A DNA stretch of 64,000 nt from the NCBI RefSeq assembly GCF_017743935.1, contig NZ_JAGHRE010000009.1, positions 186,001 through 250,000 of the forward strand, in the 5' to 3' direction. Positions 35,561 through 48,686 of this stretch are shown here, piece by piece (the first letter of the stretch is position 1; the number at the start of each line of letters is the position of its first letter). The notes under the pieces are model-generated. The model had not been told where the DNA came from and searched no databases. It saw only the letters and a program-made list of their open reading frames with translations. The translations under genes and the position numbers were made by a program. This stretch comes from Tropicibacter sp. R16_0 (GTDB lineage Bacteria; Pseudomonadota; Alphaproteobacteria; Rhodobacterales; Rhodobacteraceae).

Positions 35561-36847
35561 ATGACACGAACGCTGCGGCTTGGAATTGCAGGTTTGGGAA
35601 CCGTGGGCGTGGGGGTCGTCAAGATCATCCGCCGTCAGGCCGCATTGCTTGAGGCCCGCACCGGTGCGCGGATCGAAATCTCGGCCGTCTCTGCCCGCGA
35701 TGCCAGCAAGGATCGTGGCGTGAACCTGTCTGGCTATGCTTGGGAAACCGACCCGGTGGGACTGGCGACGCGCGACGACGTGGACGTCTTTGTCGAACTG
35801 ATGGGCGGCTCCGAAGGCGCGGCCAAAGACGCGACCGAGGCCGCACTGGCCGCAGGCAAGGATGTGGTCACCGCCAACAAGGCTCTGCTCGCTATCCATG
35901 GCCAGGCGCTCGCTGATCAGGCCGAGGCGGCAGACCGCGTGATCCGGTACGAGGCCGCTGTTGCGGGCGGCATCCCGGTGATCAAATCGCTGACCGAAGG
36001 ACTGGCCGGAAACGAGATCACTCGCGTCATGGGCGTGATGAACGGCACCTGCAACTACATCCTGACCAACATGGAGGCCAAGGGCCTGGGCTATAACGCG
36101 CTGTTCGATGAATGCGCCGAGCTTGGCTACCTCGAGGCTGATCCGAACCTGGACGTGGGCGGCATCGACGCCGCGCACAAGCTGGCGATCCTCAGCTCGA
36201 TTGCCTTTGGAACCAAGCCGAACTTTGACGGGATCGAGATCGAGGGCATCCAGCGCATCACGCTGGAAGACATCCACCAGGCTGCCGACATGGGCTATCG
36301 CATCAAGTTGCTTGGCGTGGCACAGCGCACGGCGCGCGGGCTGGAACAGCGCATGCAGCCCTGCCTGGTGCCCGCAACCTCGCCGCTCGGTCAGCTTGAG
36401 GGCGGCACCAACATGGTGGTGATCGAAGGCGACGCGGTTGACCAGATCGTTCTGCGCGGTCCTGGCGCCGGTGAAGGCCCCACCGCCAGCGCGGTACTCG
36501 GCGACATCTGTGATCTGGCGCGCGGGCTTCGTATTCCGACCTTTGGTCAACCGGCAGCCCTGCTGGAAGAGGCCAAGCCCGCGCAAACCGGACTGCCTGC
36601 CCCCTACTATTTGCGCACGGCGCTGCTCGACAAACCCGGCGCCCTGGCCAAAGTGGCGTCAATTCTGGGCGATGCTGGTGTTTCAATCGACCGGATGCGC
36701 CAATATGGCCACTCAGACACCACCGCCCCGATCCTGATCGTGACCCACAAAACCACGCGCGCCGCCCTGGACCAGGCGCTGTCTGCGCTGAACGCAACGG
36801 ATGTGGTGGCAATGGAACCGGTCGCCCTGCGGATCGAAGAGCTTTGA
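35561..36847 (+). CDS. hom: homoserine dehydrogenase
   Basis: A 428-residue homoserine dehydrogenase that reduces aspartate semialdehyde to homoserine for threonine and methionine synthesis. The NAD(P)-binding motif is GIAGLGTVGVGVV at the N-terminus. The catalytic domain has EAAVAGGIPVIKSL, MNGTCNYIL and EADPNLDVGGIDAAHKL. A C-terminal ACT domain (YYLRTALLDKPGALAKVASI) suggests threonine feedback. It precedes glpX and recJ on the same strand, an order common in Rhodobacteraceae. Confidence 0.96.
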   Translation: MTRTLRLGIAGLGTVGVGVVKIIRRQAALLEARTGARIEISAVSARDASKDRGVNLSGYAWETDPVGLATRDDVDVFVELMGGSEGAAKDATEAALAAGKDVVTANKALLAIHGQALADQAEAADRVIRYEAAVAGGIPVIKSLTEGLAGNEITRVMGVMNGTCNYILTNMEAKGLGYNALFDECAELGYLEADPNLDVGGIDAAHKLAILSSIAFGTKPNFDGIEIEGIQRITLEDIHQAADMGYRIKLLGVAQRTARGLEQRMQPCLVPATSPLGQLEGGTNMVVIEGDAVDQIVLRGPGAGEGPTASAVLGDICDLARGLRIPTFGQPAALLEEAKPAQTGLPAPYYLRTALLDKPGALAKVASILGDAGVSIDRMRQYGHSDTTAPILIVTHKTTRAALDQALSALNATDVVAMEPVALRIEEL

Positions 36848-36925
36848 GCCCTTCCCCTTGCAGGAATGAACATGACCGGGGTATGCCGGTAAAAAACAGT
36901 CTGTAATGACCAAAGGATAGTGAAT

Positions 36926-37912
36926 ATGACCGCTTCGGCACCCGAAATTGATTTTGACGACCGTATGCTGTCGCTGGGTCTGGCCCGCGTCGCGGAACAG
37001 GCCGCACTGGCGTCGGCCTCGCTGGTCGGTCGTGGCGACGAAAAGGCCGCAGACCAGGCCGCTGTCAACGCCATGCGCGAACAGCTCAACAAGCTGGATA
37101 TCGCCGGCGTCGTGGTGATCGGCGAAGGGGAGCGTGATGAGGCGCCGATGCTCTACATCGGTGAAGAAGTGGGCACAGGCAACGGCCCCGGCGTCGACAT
37201 CGCGCTGGACCCACTTGAAGGCACCACGCTGACCGCCAAGGACATGCCGAACGCGCTGACCGTGATCGCCATGGGCCCGCGCGGCTCGATGCTGCACGCG
37301 CCCGACACCTACATGGACAAGCTGGCCATCGGTCCAGGCTATGAAGAGGGCGTTGTCACCTTGGACATGAGCCCACGTGAGCGCGTCGAGGCCCTGGCCA
37401 AAGCCAAGGGTTGCGCGCCCGCTGACATCACCGTCTGCATTCTCGAGCGTCCACGCCACGAGGCGATGATTGCCGAGGTGCGTGAAACCGGTGCTGCGAT
37501 CCGTCTGATCACCGACGGCGACGTCGCAGGCGTCATGCACTGCGCCGAAAGCGAAGTGACCGGCATCGACATGTACATGGGTTCGGGCGGCGCGCCCGAG
37601 GGTGTACTGGCTGCGGCTGCACTGAAATGCATGGGCGGTCAGATCTTTGGCCGTCTGCTGTTCCGCAACGATGACGAGCGCGGCCGTGCGTCCAAGGCCG
37701 GCATCACCGACTTCGACCGCGTCTATGCGCGCGACGAGATGGTGACGGCGGATGTCATCTTTGCCGCCACCGGCGTCACCGGTGGGTCGCTGCTGCCTCC
37801 GATCAAGCGCGAGCCGGGCTGGGTCGAAACCACCACGCTGTTGATGCGCTCGAAAACAGGCTCGGTGCGCCGCATGAGCTATCGCACCCCGCTGTCCTCG
37901 CACGAGGCATAA
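36926..37912 (+). CDS. glpX: class II fructose-1,6-bisphosphatase
   Basis: A 328-residue GlpX-type phosphatase for gluconeogenesis. Class II signatures are present: GRGDEKAADQAAV, VVIGEGERDEAPMLY, and LDPLEGTT with metal ligands and phosphate-binding residues. AAAGGA lies 8 bases before the ATG at 36926; a GTG two codons upstream is less likely. Two hairpins follow the stop, the second resembling a terminator. Confidence 0.96.
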   Translation: MTASAPEIDFDDRMLSLGLARVAEQAALASASLVGRGDEKAADQAAVNAMREQLNKLDIAGVVVIGEGERDEAPMLYIGEEVGTGNGPGVDIALDPLEGTTLTAKDMPNALTVIAMGPRGSMLHAPDTYMDKLAIGPGYEEGVVTLDMSPRERVEALAKAKGCAPADITVCILERPRHEAMIAEVRETGAAIRLITDGDVAGVMHCAESEVTGIDMYMGSGGAPEGVLAAAALKCMGGQIFGRLLFRNDDERGRASKAGITDFDRVYARDEMVTADVIFAATGVTGGSLLPPIKREPGWVETTTLLMRSKTGSVRRMSYRTPLSSHEA

Positions 37913-37919
37913 GCGGCTT

Positions 37920-37990
37920 GCGCCGCTGCCTGCGGCGCGAGTATTTGTGAAAAGATGAAGGGCCGGGTCCGCATTGGGTCCGGCCTTGTC
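37920..37990 (+). terminator. two stem-loops after glpX, probable terminator region
   Basis: GCGCCGC/GCGGCGC (37920-37938, 5-base loop) is followed by a 10-pair stem GGCCGGGTCC/GGGTCCGGCC (37961-37985, loop GCATT, two G-T pairs) and TTGTCA. The second has the shape of a terminator with a short T-run and ends 20 bases before recJ starts, so transcription into recJ may be reduced rather than blocked. Confidence 0.5.
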
Positions 37991-38005
37991 ACATGAGGGG
38001 GTCGG

Positions 38006-39745
38006 ATGAGCTATCTGGGTGTATCTGCGTCACTGACAGGGCGGCAATGGGTTGGGCCCTCGATCGAGGTCGAGCGCGCCGCCGAGATGATGGCGCAATC
38101 CAGCGACTTGCCCGCCTCGGTCTGTCAGGTCCTGGCCCGTCGCGGCGTACCTGCGATGGAGGCCAAGGGGTTTCTCTCCCCCACACTGAAAGAGCTGCTG
38201 CCCGATCCCCGCTCGATGAAGGATATGGAGGTCGCGGCGGCGCGATTTCTGGAAGCGGTACGCACGCGCCAGCGAATTGCGGTTTTTGCAGACTATGACG
38301 TTGATGGCGGCAGCTCGGCTGCGCTGCTCATCGTCTGGCTGCGCGAGATGGGCCTGCAGGCGACGCTGTATGTCCCCGACCGCATTGACGAGGGCTATGG
38401 CCCCAATGTGCCCGCCATGCAGGCGCTCGCACGGGATCATGAGCTGATCATCTGCGTCGACTGCGGCACCCTCAGCCACGAACCGATTGCAGCGGCCAAG
38501 GGCGCGGATGTGATCGTGTTGGACCACCACCTTGGCGGCGAGACCCTGCCCGATTGTATCGCGGTGGTGAACCCCAATCGTCAGGACGAAAGCGGCGATC
38601 TGGGCTATTTCTGCGCCGCCGGTGTGGTCTTCCTGATGCTGGTCGAAGCTGGCCGCCAGATGCGTGAAGCGGGTGCCAAGGGGCCAAACCTGATGGCGAT
38701 GCTGGATCTGGTCGCCTTGGCCACCGTCGCAGACGTGGCACCGCTGATAGAGGCGAACCGGGCGCTGGTGCGTCAGGGTCTCAAGGTCATGGCGCAGCGC
38801 CAGCGGCCGGGCTTGGTGGCTTTGGCAGATGTCTCGCGGATGGATGCGCAGCCGTCGACCTACCACCTGGGGTTTCTGTTGGGACCACGCGTAAACGCGG
38901 GCGGGCGCATCGGAAAAGCCGATCTGGGCGCGCGGTTGCTGAGCACGGACTCGATGATCGAAGCCGAAGCCATGGCCGAGCGGCTGGATGCGCTCAACAC
39001 CGAACGTCGCGACATCGAAAACGCCGTGCGCGCCGCTGCGATGGAGCAGGCCGAAGAACGCGGACTTGAGGCCCCACTGGTCTGGGCCGCAGGCGAAGGC
39101 TGGCACCCCGGCGTTGTGGGCATCGTGAGTTCACGCCTGAAAGAAGCGGCCAACCGCCCTGCAATTGTCATTGGGTTCGACGGGGACGAGGGCAAAGGCT
39201 CGGGCCGGTCGGTGTCGGGCGTTGATTTGGGTGCGTCGATCCAGCGGCTGGCGGCCGAGGGTCTATTGGTCAAGGGTGGCGGTCACAAGATGGCGGCAGG
39301 CCTGACCGTGATGCGCAACCAACTTGAACCGGCCATGGCGCGCCTGTCCGAACTGCTGGCGAAACAGGGCGCGGGCCAAGGCGGGCCAGCGGATCTGAAA
39401 CTGGACGGGATGCTGATGCCCGGTGCCGCAACCGTGGACCTGATCGAGCAGATCGAACAGGCCGGGCCCTTTGGCGCCGGTGCCCCTGCCCCGCGTTATG
39501 CCCTGCCTGATCTGAGCATCCGTTTCGCCAAACGTGTGGGCGAGTCGCATTTGAAGCTGTCGCTGTCCGACGGCATGTCAGGCGGCATTGATGCCATCGC
39601 TTTTGGCGCCTTCGACACTCCCCTCGGCGAGCGGCTTTTGAACCATGGTGGCGCCCGCTTTCACTTTGCCGGACGGTTGGAAATCAACACCTGGGGTGGA
39701 CGGCAATCGGCGCAATTGCGTCTGGATGACGCCGCGCCTGCCTGA
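38006..39745 (+). CDS. recJ: single-stranded-DNA-specific exonuclease RecJ
   Basis: A 579-residue RecJ, a 5'-3' exonuclease for recombination and mismatch repair. DHH-family motifs are present: IAVFADYDVDGGSSAALL, the DHH stretch VIVLDHHLGGE, LVALATVADVAPL, and the DHHA1 domain with GSGRSVSGVDLG and GGGHKMAAGLTV. An OB-fold follows. The standard second residue after DVDG is Thr in many RecJ (DVDGATS), here GSS. It ends 91 bases before a tRNA-Glu gene. Confidence 0.95.
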   Translation: MSYLGVSASLTGRQWVGPSIEVERAAEMMAQSSDLPASVCQVLARRGVPAMEAKGFLSPTLKELLPDPRSMKDMEVAAARFLEAVRTRQRIAVFADYDVDGGSSAALLIVWLREMGLQATLYVPDRIDEGYGPNVPAMQALARDHELIICVDCGTLSHEPIAAAKGADVIVLDHHLGGETLPDCIAVVNPNRQDESGDLGYFCAAGVVFLMLVEAGRQMREAGAKGPNLMAMLDLVALATVADVAPLIEANRALVRQGLKVMAQRQRPGLVALADVSRMDAQPSTYHLGFLLGPRVNAGGRIGKADLGARLLSTDSMIEAEAMAERLDALNTERRDIENAVRAAAMEQAEERGLEAPLVWAAGEGWHPGVVGIVSSRLKEAANRPAIVIGFDGDEGKGSGRSVSGVDLGASIQRLAAEGLLVKGGGHKMAAGLTVMRNQLEPAMARLSELLAKQGAGQGGPADLKLDGMLMPGAATVDLIEQIEQAGPFGAGAPAPRYALPDLSIRFAKRVGESHLKLSLSDGMSGGIDAIAFGAFDTPLGERLLNHGGARFHFAGRLEINTWGGRQSAQLRLDDAAPA

Positions 39746-39766
39746 GGTGAAAATGTTCAAAGAAAT

Positions 39767-39786
39767 TTCTGCGCAGCGCATTTTTT
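39767..39786 (+). terminator. weak terminator-like site after recJ
   Basis: TGCG-CAG-CGCA followed by six T residues lies about 25 bases after the recJ stop. The 4-bp stem is short, so it would be a weak terminator; it abuts the promoter of the first tRNA-Glu. Confidence 0.35.
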
Positions 39787-39789
39787 GAC

Positions 39790-39818
39790 TTGCGGTCCCG
39801 GGCCGGGGAAACTAAATA
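39790..39818 (+). promoter_or_regulatory. promoter of first tRNA-Glu
   Basis: TTGCGG (39790-39795), a 17-base spacer, and TAAATA (39813-39818) form a sigma-70 promoter ending 18 bases before the tRNA. The second tRNA-Glu gene has the same elements at the same distances, which strongly supports both. Confidence 0.7.
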
Positions 39819-39836
39819 CGCGCTCACGCTAAGAGC

Positions 39837-39911
39837 GTCCCGTTCGTCTATCGGTTAGGACGCCAGGTTTTCAACCTGGAAAGAGGGGTTCGATTCCCCT
39901 ACGGGATGCCA
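39837..39911 (+). tRNA. tRNA-Glu (anticodon TTC), first copy
   Basis: A 75-base tRNA gene including an encoded CCA. The acceptor arms are GTCCCGT and ACGGGAT (first pair G-U), the anticodon arm is CCAGG-TTTTCAA-CCTGG with anticodon TTC for glutamate, and the T arm is GAGGGGTTCGATTCCCC. It is identical to the gene at 40112-40186. Confidence 0.98.
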
Positions 39912-40064
39912 TTTCTTCCCATCGGCATCTTCAGGCACCTGGTTCCCGCGGGCTATTTTCGCGCTTTTGCATCCTGCCAAGCCTCTGAAAAACATGTGAT
40001 AAAACTGGCGACCTTTTCTGGCTCGGCTGCCGTGAAAAAATCCTCGGAATCTTGGAAAATGCTC

Positions 40065-40093
40065 TTGCGCAGCACCGCTGCCTTATTTAGATA
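40065..40093 (+). promoter_or_regulatory. promoter of second tRNA-Glu
   Basis: TTGCGC (40065-40070), a 17-base spacer, and TAGATA (40088-40093) lie 18 bases before the tRNA start. Element spacing and distance match those of the first copy, so each tRNA gene is probably transcribed on its own. Confidence 0.65.
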
Positions 40094-40111
40094 CCCCCAC
40101 ACGCCAAGAGC

Positions 40112-40186
40112 GTCCCGTTCGTCTATCGGTTAGGACGCCAGGTTTTCAACCTGGAAAGAGGGGTTCGATTCCCCTACGGGATGCCA
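40112..40186 (+). tRNA. tRNA-Glu (anticodon TTC), second copy
   Basis: A 75-base tRNA gene with encoded CCA, identical base for base to the copy 275 bases upstream. The 14 bases just upstream (CACGCCAAGAGC) also match the first copy with one difference, while the 200-base spacer does not repeat. A local duplication of the tRNA with its near promoter is likely. Confidence 0.98.
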
Positions 40187-40499
40187 TTTCACATCCAAGC
40201 GAGTGAACGATCTGGCACCATTGTCAGAAGATAACGACGTACATCCTCGGGCACACATCACGTTGTTCCTGATCTTGTTTGCCGTGCTGAATGCGCAAGA
40301 CGCCCGGCTGAATGCGGCATGACAGAAACGACGAAAACCTGCGTCCCGCCAGCCCCCATGCCCGAATGCATCGTCATCTTTTAGTGGGTAACGTGCTTCG
40401 ACTTTCGAGATCAGTACGCGGCCTCATGTCTGTTTTGCCTCTGGAAATGTCGTAAGCCTTTCAGCGCAAAAACGGGCCGATTCTATTTTGAAACCGTAA
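40187..40499. other. intergenic region between tRNA-Glu and the first cobalamin riboswitch
   Basis: No coding capacity or known RNA is seen in this roughly 310-base stretch. The last 60 bases should hold the promoter of the gbcAB leader; CTTTCA (40458) and TTCTAT (40481), 17 bases apart, are a weak candidate. Confidence 0.4.
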
Positions 40500-42021
<1,522 letters not shown>

Positions 42022-42026
42022 GCGCG

Positions 42027-43106
42027 ATGAAAGACCTCAACGTGACGCCTGCGGTTTGGCAGGATGGCGAAACACTGGAATGCGTCTCGGTCGTGCCCGA
42101 GATGCCGAACACCGCAAGTTTTTCATTTCGCGCGCCCTCGGGCGCGCAGTTCGCCTATCAACCGGGGCAGTTTCTGACCCTGGAAATCCCTGCGCCCGGT
42201 CAACCCGGCGGCGTGGTGCATCGCACCTATACGATCTCGTCCTCGCCATCCCGCCCCCGGTCGATCACCATCACCGCCAAGGCACAGCCCGACAGCATCG
42301 GCACCCGTTGGATGCTGGACAACCTGCAACCTGGCATGCGGATCAAGGCGATCGGACCTGCGGGCCTGTTCACCAATGCCGAAAGCCGGTCGGACAAGTT
42401 TCTGTTCATCTCAGCCGGGTCCGGCATCACGCCCATGATGTCGATGACCACATGCATGTGGGACGAAGGCCGCGACCTGGATGTGGTATTCATCAACTGC
42501 GCCAAATGCCCGTCGGAGATTATCTTTCGCCAGCGACTGGAACAGATGGCCAGCCGCACGCATGGTCTGGACCTGAAGTTCGTTGTCGAAGAAGCCGACG
42601 AATACCGCCCCTGGACAGGGTATCAGGGACAGTTCAACCAGCTGATGCTGGGCCTCATGGCGCCCGACTATCTTGAGCGCGAGGTCTATTGCTGCGGACC
42701 AGAACCCTTCATGCAGGCCGTTCGTGATGCCCTGGCCGGTCTGGGCTTTGACATGGACAACTATCATCAAGAGAGCTTTGGAGCGCCGGTTGAGACCGAA
42801 GCGGATCAACCGGACTTGGATGACGTTGTTCTGGACGATGACAGCAAGGCGGAAATCCACTTTGCCACATCCGGCGTCACGGCCAAAGTGGCCGAAACCG
42901 ACACGGTTCTGGCGGCCGCGCGGTCCGTTGGGTTGAACATCCCATCCGGTTGCACGTTTGGTGTCTGCGGCACCTGCAAGGTCAAAAAGACCCAAGGCGA
43001 CGTGCACATGGTCCACAATGGCGGGATTTCCGAGGACGACATCGAGGCGGGATATATCCTGGCCTGCTGCTCGAACCCGATCGGGAAAGTCGAGGTCGAA
43101 GTTTAA
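42027..43106 (+). CDS. gbcB: glycine betaine monooxygenase reductase subunit (GbcB-like)
   Basis: A 359-residue electron-transfer protein. A FAD-binding domain (HRTYTISSSPSRP), an NAD-binding domain (FISAGSGITPMMSM, YCCGPEPFM) and a C-terminal plant-type [2Fe-2S] ferredoxin with CTFGVCGTCKVKK and a later Cys are in the usual GbcB order. It passes electrons from NADH to the GbcA Rieske centre. It starts 5 bases after the gbcA stop, so both are under the same cobalamin riboswitch. Confidence 0.88.
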   Translation: MKDLNVTPAVWQDGETLECVSVVPEMPNTASFSFRAPSGAQFAYQPGQFLTLEIPAPGQPGGVVHRTYTISSSPSRPRSITITAKAQPDSIGTRWMLDNLQPGMRIKAIGPAGLFTNAESRSDKFLFISAGSGITPMMSMTTCMWDEGRDLDVVFINCAKCPSEIIFRQRLEQMASRTHGLDLKFVVEEADEYRPWTGYQGQFNQLMLGLMAPDYLEREVYCCGPEPFMQAVRDALAGLGFDMDNYHQESFGAPVETEADQPDLDDVVLDDDSKAEIHFATSGVTAKVAETDTVLAAARSVGLNIPSGCTFGVCGTCKVKKTQGDVHMVHNGGISEDDIEAGYILACCSNPIGKVEVEV

Positions 43107-43127
43107 GTCCCGGCCTCTTTGCATCTG

Positions 43128-43157
43128 CTTCGAAGCTCGGCATTGCGAGCTTCGAAG
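43128..43157. terminator. bidirectional stem-loop between gbcB and the nrd operon
   Basis: CTTCGAAGCTCG and CGAGCTTCGAAG form a perfect 12-bp stem with loop GCATTG. It lies 21 bases after the gbcB stop and 11 bases beyond the end of the convergent nrd operon. Neither side has a long T-run, so it may act as a processing or end-protecting structure more than an intrinsic terminator. Confidence 0.55.
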
Positions 43158-43168
43158 TTGCAGGTGTT

Positions 43169-43566
43169 TCAGTTCTGCACTGCCGCCCCTTGAAGCACGC
43201 GCAGCAGATCCGGGCGACGAAAGGCCGGTCCTTTCAGGACCTTACCGTCTTCGCGCAACACAGGACGTCCGTCAGCACCAAGCTTGGACATGTTCGAGGC
43301 ATGAACCTCGGCCATCGCATCATGCTTGAGCCCGTGCAGACCAAACTCGAGGAACGTACCATCCAGAACATACTGGATGTCACAAAGTGCATCGAGCACT
43401 TCGACCAGGTCCCCGGCTTCGACCGCCGCGCGCAGCTCGGCGACCTCCTCTTCCAGGATCGCCAAGCGCATCGGCGCGCGCGCCTTTGGTATGGTTGGTG
43501 CGTTGACGACTGGAACTTCAAAGGCCTCATGCCATTCCCGCACGGTTTCAAGCGTGTCTTTGGCCA

Positions 43567-43567
<1 letters not shown>
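43169..43567 (-). CDS. MazG-like nucleoside triphosphate pyrophosphohydrolase (PRA-PH family)
   Basis: A 132-residue all-helical NTP pyrophosphohydrolase. The metal-binding pattern is EEEVAELRAAVEAGDLVEVLDALCDIQYV, with E-x2-E in the first helix and E-x3-D-x2-C-D-I in the second. Such enzymes clear unwanted (d)NTPs or hydrolyse phosphoribosyl-ATP. The ATG at 43567 shares one base with the nrdF stop (TGATG), so it is translationally coupled to the reductase. A role in balancing or cleaning the dNTP pool made by NrdEF is inferred; histidine biosynthesis seems unlikely here. Confidence 0.78.
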
Positions 43568-46656
<3,089 letters not shown>

Positions 46657-46675
<19 letters not shown>

Positions 46676-47082
46676 AGGTGCCCCCCTAGTTTTTCAAGTC
46701 CCGCACGCACGCGGGCTATGTCGGTCTCGGTGCCTGCCAGTTCGAACGAATAGAGCAGCGGCACCTTGCATTTCTGGGCGATGATGCGTCCCGCCAAAGC
46801 AAAGGTCGCGCCGAAGTTTCGGTTTCCTGCGCCGATCACACCCACGATCCCGGCGCGCCGCGCGGGGTCATTGAGGAACCGGATCACCTGTTTCGGCACC
46901 GCCCCGCGGCCTTCGCCGTCCGCGTAGGTCGGGCAGATCAGCACATACGGCTGGTCAAGGTCAGGCAGTTGATCGTTCTCGATCGGAATGCGAAAGGCAG
47001 GCTGCCCCAGCCGCGACACAAAGCGGTGGGTGTTCCCCGAATTCGATGAGAAGTAGACCAACGCCGGAAGCGGCGCCGACAC
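46657..47082 (-). CDS. nrdI: flavodoxin-like NrdI protein
   Basis: A 141-residue NrdI. FMN-binding pieces are [14 protein letters not shown] at the N-terminus and [15 protein letters not shown] later. NrdI provides the oxidant for assembling the Mn2-tyrosyl radical in NrdF. It lies 3 bases after nrdH and overlaps nrdE. Confidence 0.95.
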
Positions 47083-47085
47083 GGA

Positions 47086-47307
47086 TCAGGCCAGTTGCGC
47101 AATCATGTCGGGGCGGAAGCCCGACCAATGCTCGGTTCCGGCCACAACAACCGGGGCCTGACGATAGCCAAGATCGGTCACATGGCTCATCGCCGTGTCA
47201 TCTTCGGTCAGGTCGACCACGTCATAGGTGATGCCTTTGGCATCAAGTGCGCGCGTGGTGGCCGTGCATTGCACGCAAGCGGGTTTGGAATATACGGTGA
47301 TGCTCAT
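47086..47307 (-). CDS. nrdH: glutaredoxin-like NrdH
   Basis: A 73-residue NrdH electron donor with the redox motif CVQC (VYSKPACVQCTATTRAL) and the C-terminal WSGFRPDMI that distinguishes NrdH from glutaredoxins. It is first in the nrdHIEF operon. Its leader contains a cobalamin riboswitch, consistent with use of class Ib reductase when B12 for a class II enzyme is short. Confidence 0.95.
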   Translation of the reverse strand: MSITVYSKPACVQCTATTRALDAKGITYDVVDLTEDDTAMSHVTDLGYRQAPVVVAGTEHWSGFRPDMIAQLA

Positions 47308-47400
47308 CTGTCCTCGGTCCCTGTGTTCAAAGTCGAGGACGCAACAGGACGACAGCCGCCCCTAACACGCCCCCGAACCCTCCGTTCGTGGTTATTTGTC

Positions 47401-47575
47401 ACGCTTGCGGCAGGTCTCCTGGCTCGCGGATCATCGTTCGAACTGGCCTTCCCAAAAGCACGCTTTCAGTGGCGTAATCAATCGAACTTTCCGCTTACAG
47501 TTGCGGGGGCAGCGCCGGAATCTCACCGGTTTCCCTCTTAGCTTTCGACCGGAATCGAAAGAACCGAAGCAACAT
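47401..47575 (-). ncRNA. cobalamin (B12) riboswitch upstream of nrdHIEF
   Basis: Read on the minus strand: GGGAAACCGGTGAGATTCCG then GCGCTGCCCCCGCAACTGTA (B12 box, about 47494-47538), peripheral stems, and the 3' conserved GCGAGCCAGGAGACCTGCCG (47409-47432). About 95 bases separate it from the nrdH start. Expected to repress the operon when cobalamin is plentiful. Confidence 0.95.
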
Positions 47576-47576
47576 C

Positions 47577-47606
47577 ATATTGGGGCTGAAAGCGAAACCA
47601 TGTCAA
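47577..47606 (-). promoter_or_regulatory. promoter of the nrdHIEF riboswitch transcript
   Basis: On the minus strand TTGACA (47606-47601), an 18-base spacer and CAATAT (47582-47577) sit directly upstream of the riboswitch, so transcription should start around 47569. The -35 is a perfect consensus. Confidence 0.65.
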
Positions 47607-47621
47607 CATGTAGGGCGTCAC

Positions 47622-47650
47622 TTCGTCAGAAAATAATTCCACCTGACGAA
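47622..47650. promoter_or_regulatory. inverted repeat upstream of the nrdHIEF promoter
   Basis: TTCGTCAG (47622-47629) and CTGACGAA (47643-47650) are perfect inverted repeats with a 13-base AT-rich spacer. The pair lies 16 bases upstream of the -35 hexamer, where an activator would bind. It also lies upstream of the divergent acetyltransferase gene. It does not match NrdR or Fur boxes. Confidence 0.45.
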
Positions 47651-47864
47651 AACCGAACGTCATGCAACGCGGTTTGACTTACCCGCAGGTGTAGCGGCTT
47701 TGTCTGGGTGGAGTCGATGTCGAAAATTGTCTGCGACAGTTCGCTCAGCCTTGGAACACCGTCAAGGACGAAAGTTGATTGTTTTTATCAAGAACTTAAA
47801 GTCACGACTTGACCCTGACGCAGATTCGACCCAACCAAAAAGGGACGCGCGAAAGAAAAACATC

Positions 47865-48680
47865 ATGATCGATTTCGAACTGACGCAATTTCAAGAAGAT
47901 CACCTGCCATCTGCCACGGCTCTGTCCACGGCTGTCGGCTGGTCTCATAGGCAAACCGATTGGGCAATGCTGCTCCCATTTTCGACCGGAGTCGTTGCAC
48001 AGCGGAACGGTGACGTGTCGGGAACGGCCTTGCGGTCTGACTTCGGGGATGACTTGTCCACCATCAACATGGTGATCGTTTCCCCGGATACACGCGGACA
48101 AGGATTGGGGCGCAAATTGATGGCCGCGCTGCTGGACACAACAGATCGCAACATCCGTCTTGTGGCCACCAGATCGGGTCGTCCCCTATATGAAAAACTT
48201 GGCTTTCACGAGGTTGGGCGCTTGGCCCAGCATCAAGGGGTTCTGACAGCAGCGCCAGAGTTCATCGGTGCGCAGGCGGCGCAGCTCGCAGATCTTGCAA
48301 AAATCCAGGAACTGGAAAGCCAGAGTTTCGGAGGGGACAGATCAGCCTTGATCGATTGGCTGGCCGACAACGGGCAACTGGCGGTGATGCGAAGCGGAGG
48401 GGAAGTCACAGGCTTTGCCGGGTGTCGCCGCTTTGGTCAGGGTCATGTGATTGGTCCCGTGGTGGCCAAAGGCACACAAGACGCCAAAGCCTTGATCGCC
48501 CACCATCTGCGGGGGTTGGAGGGGGAATTTGTTCGCCTCGACATGATGCGCAACGCGGACCTGACCCCATGGTTGGTCGAGGTGGGGTTGTTCATGACAG
48601 ACCAACCGCCCGTCATGGAACGCGGAACAATCTCGACCACGGCTGATCGCTTGGCGGTCTTTAGCCAAGGATTGGGGTAA
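47865..48680 (+). CDS. GNAT-family acetyltransferase with two GNAT-like domains
   Basis: A 271-residue protein. The first half is a GNAT fold with the acetyl-CoA loop VSPDTRGQGLGRKLMAALL and RPLYEKLGFHEVG. The second half resembles the degenerate second domain found in tandem GNAT proteins (GFAGCRRFGQGHVIGPVVA). The substrate is unknown. The next gene, an FAD oxidoreductase, starts 6 bases after its stop, so the two form an operon that may process an amine. Confidence 0.82.
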   Translation: MIDFELTQFQEDHLPSATALSTAVGWSHRQTDWAMLLPFSTGVVAQRNGDVSGTALRSDFGDDLSTINMVIVSPDTRGQGLGRKLMAALLDTTDRNIRLVATRSGRPLYEKLGFHEVGRLAQHQGVLTAAPEFIGAQAAQLADLAKIQELESQSFGGDRSALIDWLADNGQLAVMRSGGEVTGFAGCRRFGQGHVIGPVVAKGTQDAKALIAHHLRGLEGEFVRLDMMRNADLTPWLVEVGLFMTDQPPVMERGTISTTADRLAVFSQGLG

Positions 48681-48686
48681 CGCGTC

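Noticed and set aside
47308-47864. NrdR boxes near nrdHIEF
   Set aside because: No pair of 16-base NrdR-type palindromes was found; the inverted repeat present has a different sequence and spacing.
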